A stretch of 14,040 nucleotides of DNA from an uncultured bacterium. GTDB lineage: Bacteria; Bacteroidota; Bacteroidia; Bacteroidales; Bacteroidaceae. Below the pieces are notes generated by a model, which did not search any database, had not been told where the DNA came from, and saw only the letters and a program-made list of their open reading frames with translations. The position numbers were made by a program, and so were the translations under genes. The stretch covers positions 1-14,040 of the forward strand of contig CALZMB010000028.1 of NCBI GenBank assembly GCA_945788485.1, in the 5' to 3' direction. Positions 13,172-14,040 of the stretch are shown piece after piece; positions within the stretch are counted from its first letter, which is position 1, and every line of letters begins with the position of its first letter.

Positions 13172-14040
13172 TTATCTTCTTTGTTTGAAGAGCATCAGCA
13201 GCTGTCTTACATAGTCGTCGGCAGTAGAGACGGAGACGCTGTCCACGCCTGACCGCGCGAAAGTGTCTCGCAGGTCATCCTGACGGCTCTGCCATCTTTC
13301 GTGATACGCCGTTCTGACGCGTCTTGACGATGTGTCGAGATACTGTTCGTGTCCTGTCTCGGCATCCGCCACCCTCATCAGTCCGATGTCGGGCAGCTCG
13401 CTGTCGCGCCTGTCATACACCTGAATGGCGACCACGTCGTGCTTCCTGTTGCATATCTGCAGCTCTTTCACGAAAGGCTTCTGCTGGTAGAAGTCGCTCA
13501 GGAGGAAGGCTGTGCAGCGTCGTTTCTGCATCCTTGTCAGAGTCTCCACCGCCTGTGCGATGTCTGTCCTGGTGCTTTCCGCGTGGAAGTCGAGCAGTGT
13601 GCGTATGATATACAGAATGTGTCTGCGGCCTTTCTTCGGCGGTATGAATTTCTCGATATGGTCAGAGAAGAAGATGACGCCGATCTTGTCGTTGTTCTGT
13701 ATGGCAGAGAAGGCTATGGTTGCTGCAATCTCCGTCACCATCTCCCGCTTCTCCTGACATTCCGAGCCGAATGCGAGCGATGCGGAGACATCCACCATGA
13801 GCATGACGGTGAGCTCTCGCTCTTCCTCAAACACCTTGACAAAGGGTTTGTGGAAGCGTGCCGTCACGTTCCAGTCGATGTCGCGCACATCATCCCCGAA
13901 CTGGTATTCCCTCACCTCAGAGAACGCCATTCCCCTGCCTTTGAAGGCCGAGTGGTATTGTCCGGCGAAGATGTTCGTGCTCAGTCCGCGCGTCTTTATT
14001 TCTATCTTCCGTACCTTTGAGAGTATGTCGTTCGTATTCA
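13172..14040 (-). CDS. DUF58 protein (VWA-like), 5' end at window edge
   Basis: The reading frame runs from the stop at 13172 to the window edge; the first whole codon is at 14038-14036, giving 288 visible residues. An in-frame ATG at 13930 is not the real start, because the 36 codons above it (KVRKIEIKTRG...AFKGRG) are conserved DUF58 sequence. The last two bases read TG on the minus strand, so an A just outside the window would make an ATG and a normal length of about 289. GDDVRDIDWNVTARF (visible residues 48-62) is the DUF58 hallmark. Asp83-x-Ser85-x-Ser87 (VDVSAS) is the VWA-type metal motif. There is no signal peptide or membrane segment, so it is cytoplasmic. In such operons it follows a moxR AAA+ ATPase gene and is thought to work with it. 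It is the first visible Bat operon gene. Confidence 0.93.
   Translation of the reverse strand, partial: NTNDILSKVRKIEIKTRGLSTNIFAGQYHSAFKGRGMAFSEVREYQFGDDVRDIDWNVTARFHKPFVKVFEEERELTVMLMVDVSASLAFGSECQEKREMVTEIAATIAFSAIQNNDKIGVIFFSDHIEKFIPPKKGRRHILYIIRTLLDFHAESTRTDIAQAVETLTRMQKRRCTAFLLSDFYQQKPFVKELQICNRKHDVVAIQVYDRRDSELPDIGLMRVADAETGHEQYLDTSSRRVRTAYHERWQSRQDDLRDTFARSGVDSVSVSTADDYVRQLLMLFKQRR

Noticed and set aside
13172..13930. DUF58 gene starting at the ATG at 13930
   Set aside because: The 36 codons above it are open and carry conserved DUF58 N-terminal sequence, so the gene continues to the window edge.
1..14040. CRISPR arrays, insertion sequences, tRNA or rRNA genes, phage or toxin-antitoxin modules
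   Set aside because: I looked for spaced repeats, transposase motifs and structural RNA signatures and saw none; the window reads as a conserved chromosomal region.

Overview
The window looks like chromosomal DNA of a Bacteroidales bacterium, most likely Prevotella or a close relative, with moderate GC content. The evidence is a Bacteroides aerotolerance (Bat) operon, several signal peptides ending in Ala-Gln, a Bacteroidetes-style TAnnTTTG promoter box, and protein sequences typical of that order. I cannot name a species. All ten genes lie on the minus strand, so transcription runs from high to low coordinates. No stretch of 300 bases lacks a gene; the largest gaps are 2695-2887 (193 bases) and 10801-10945 (145 bases).

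Upstream block (14040 down to 6374): the Bat operon. It holds a DUF58 protein cut by the window edge, a membrane protein related to BatD, BatA (von Willebrand factor A domain), a BatB-BatC fusion (VWA plus TPR) and a BatD-BatE fusion (Ig-like repeats, cytoplasmic helical domain, TPR and SH3). Such loci normally have a moxR AAA+ ATPase just upstream of the DUF58 gene; if present here it lies outside the window. Together these proteins are expected to form a membrane complex with VWA and TPR domains in the periplasm, linked to envelope integrity and oxygen or stress tolerance.

Middle block (6303 down to 2888): four genes continue in the same direction with short gaps. They are a metallo-beta-lactamase-fold hydrolase (GTG start), the Holliday junction resolvase ruvC, a soluble two-domain ABC ATPase of the ModF/PhrA type whose first ATPase site looks degenerate, and the thiol peroxidase bcp/prxQ. 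A strong intrinsic terminator at 2810-2849 ends this run.

Downstream block (2694 down to 74): a putative promoter precedes an M3-family metallopeptidase (Dcp-like) and a dCMP deaminase. The two overlap by ATGA and are probably translationally coupled. The window ends in an 8-bp tandem repeat.

The most interesting signals are the two Bat fusions. Each keeps a complete signal-peptide-like segment with an Ala|Gln cleavage site at the junction, so one polypeptide may still be cut into two periplasmic parts. Other notable points are a cytoplasmic domain shared by BatD and the BatD-like protein, a long intercistronic hairpin inside the Bat operon, and the degenerate first ATPase site of the ABC protein.
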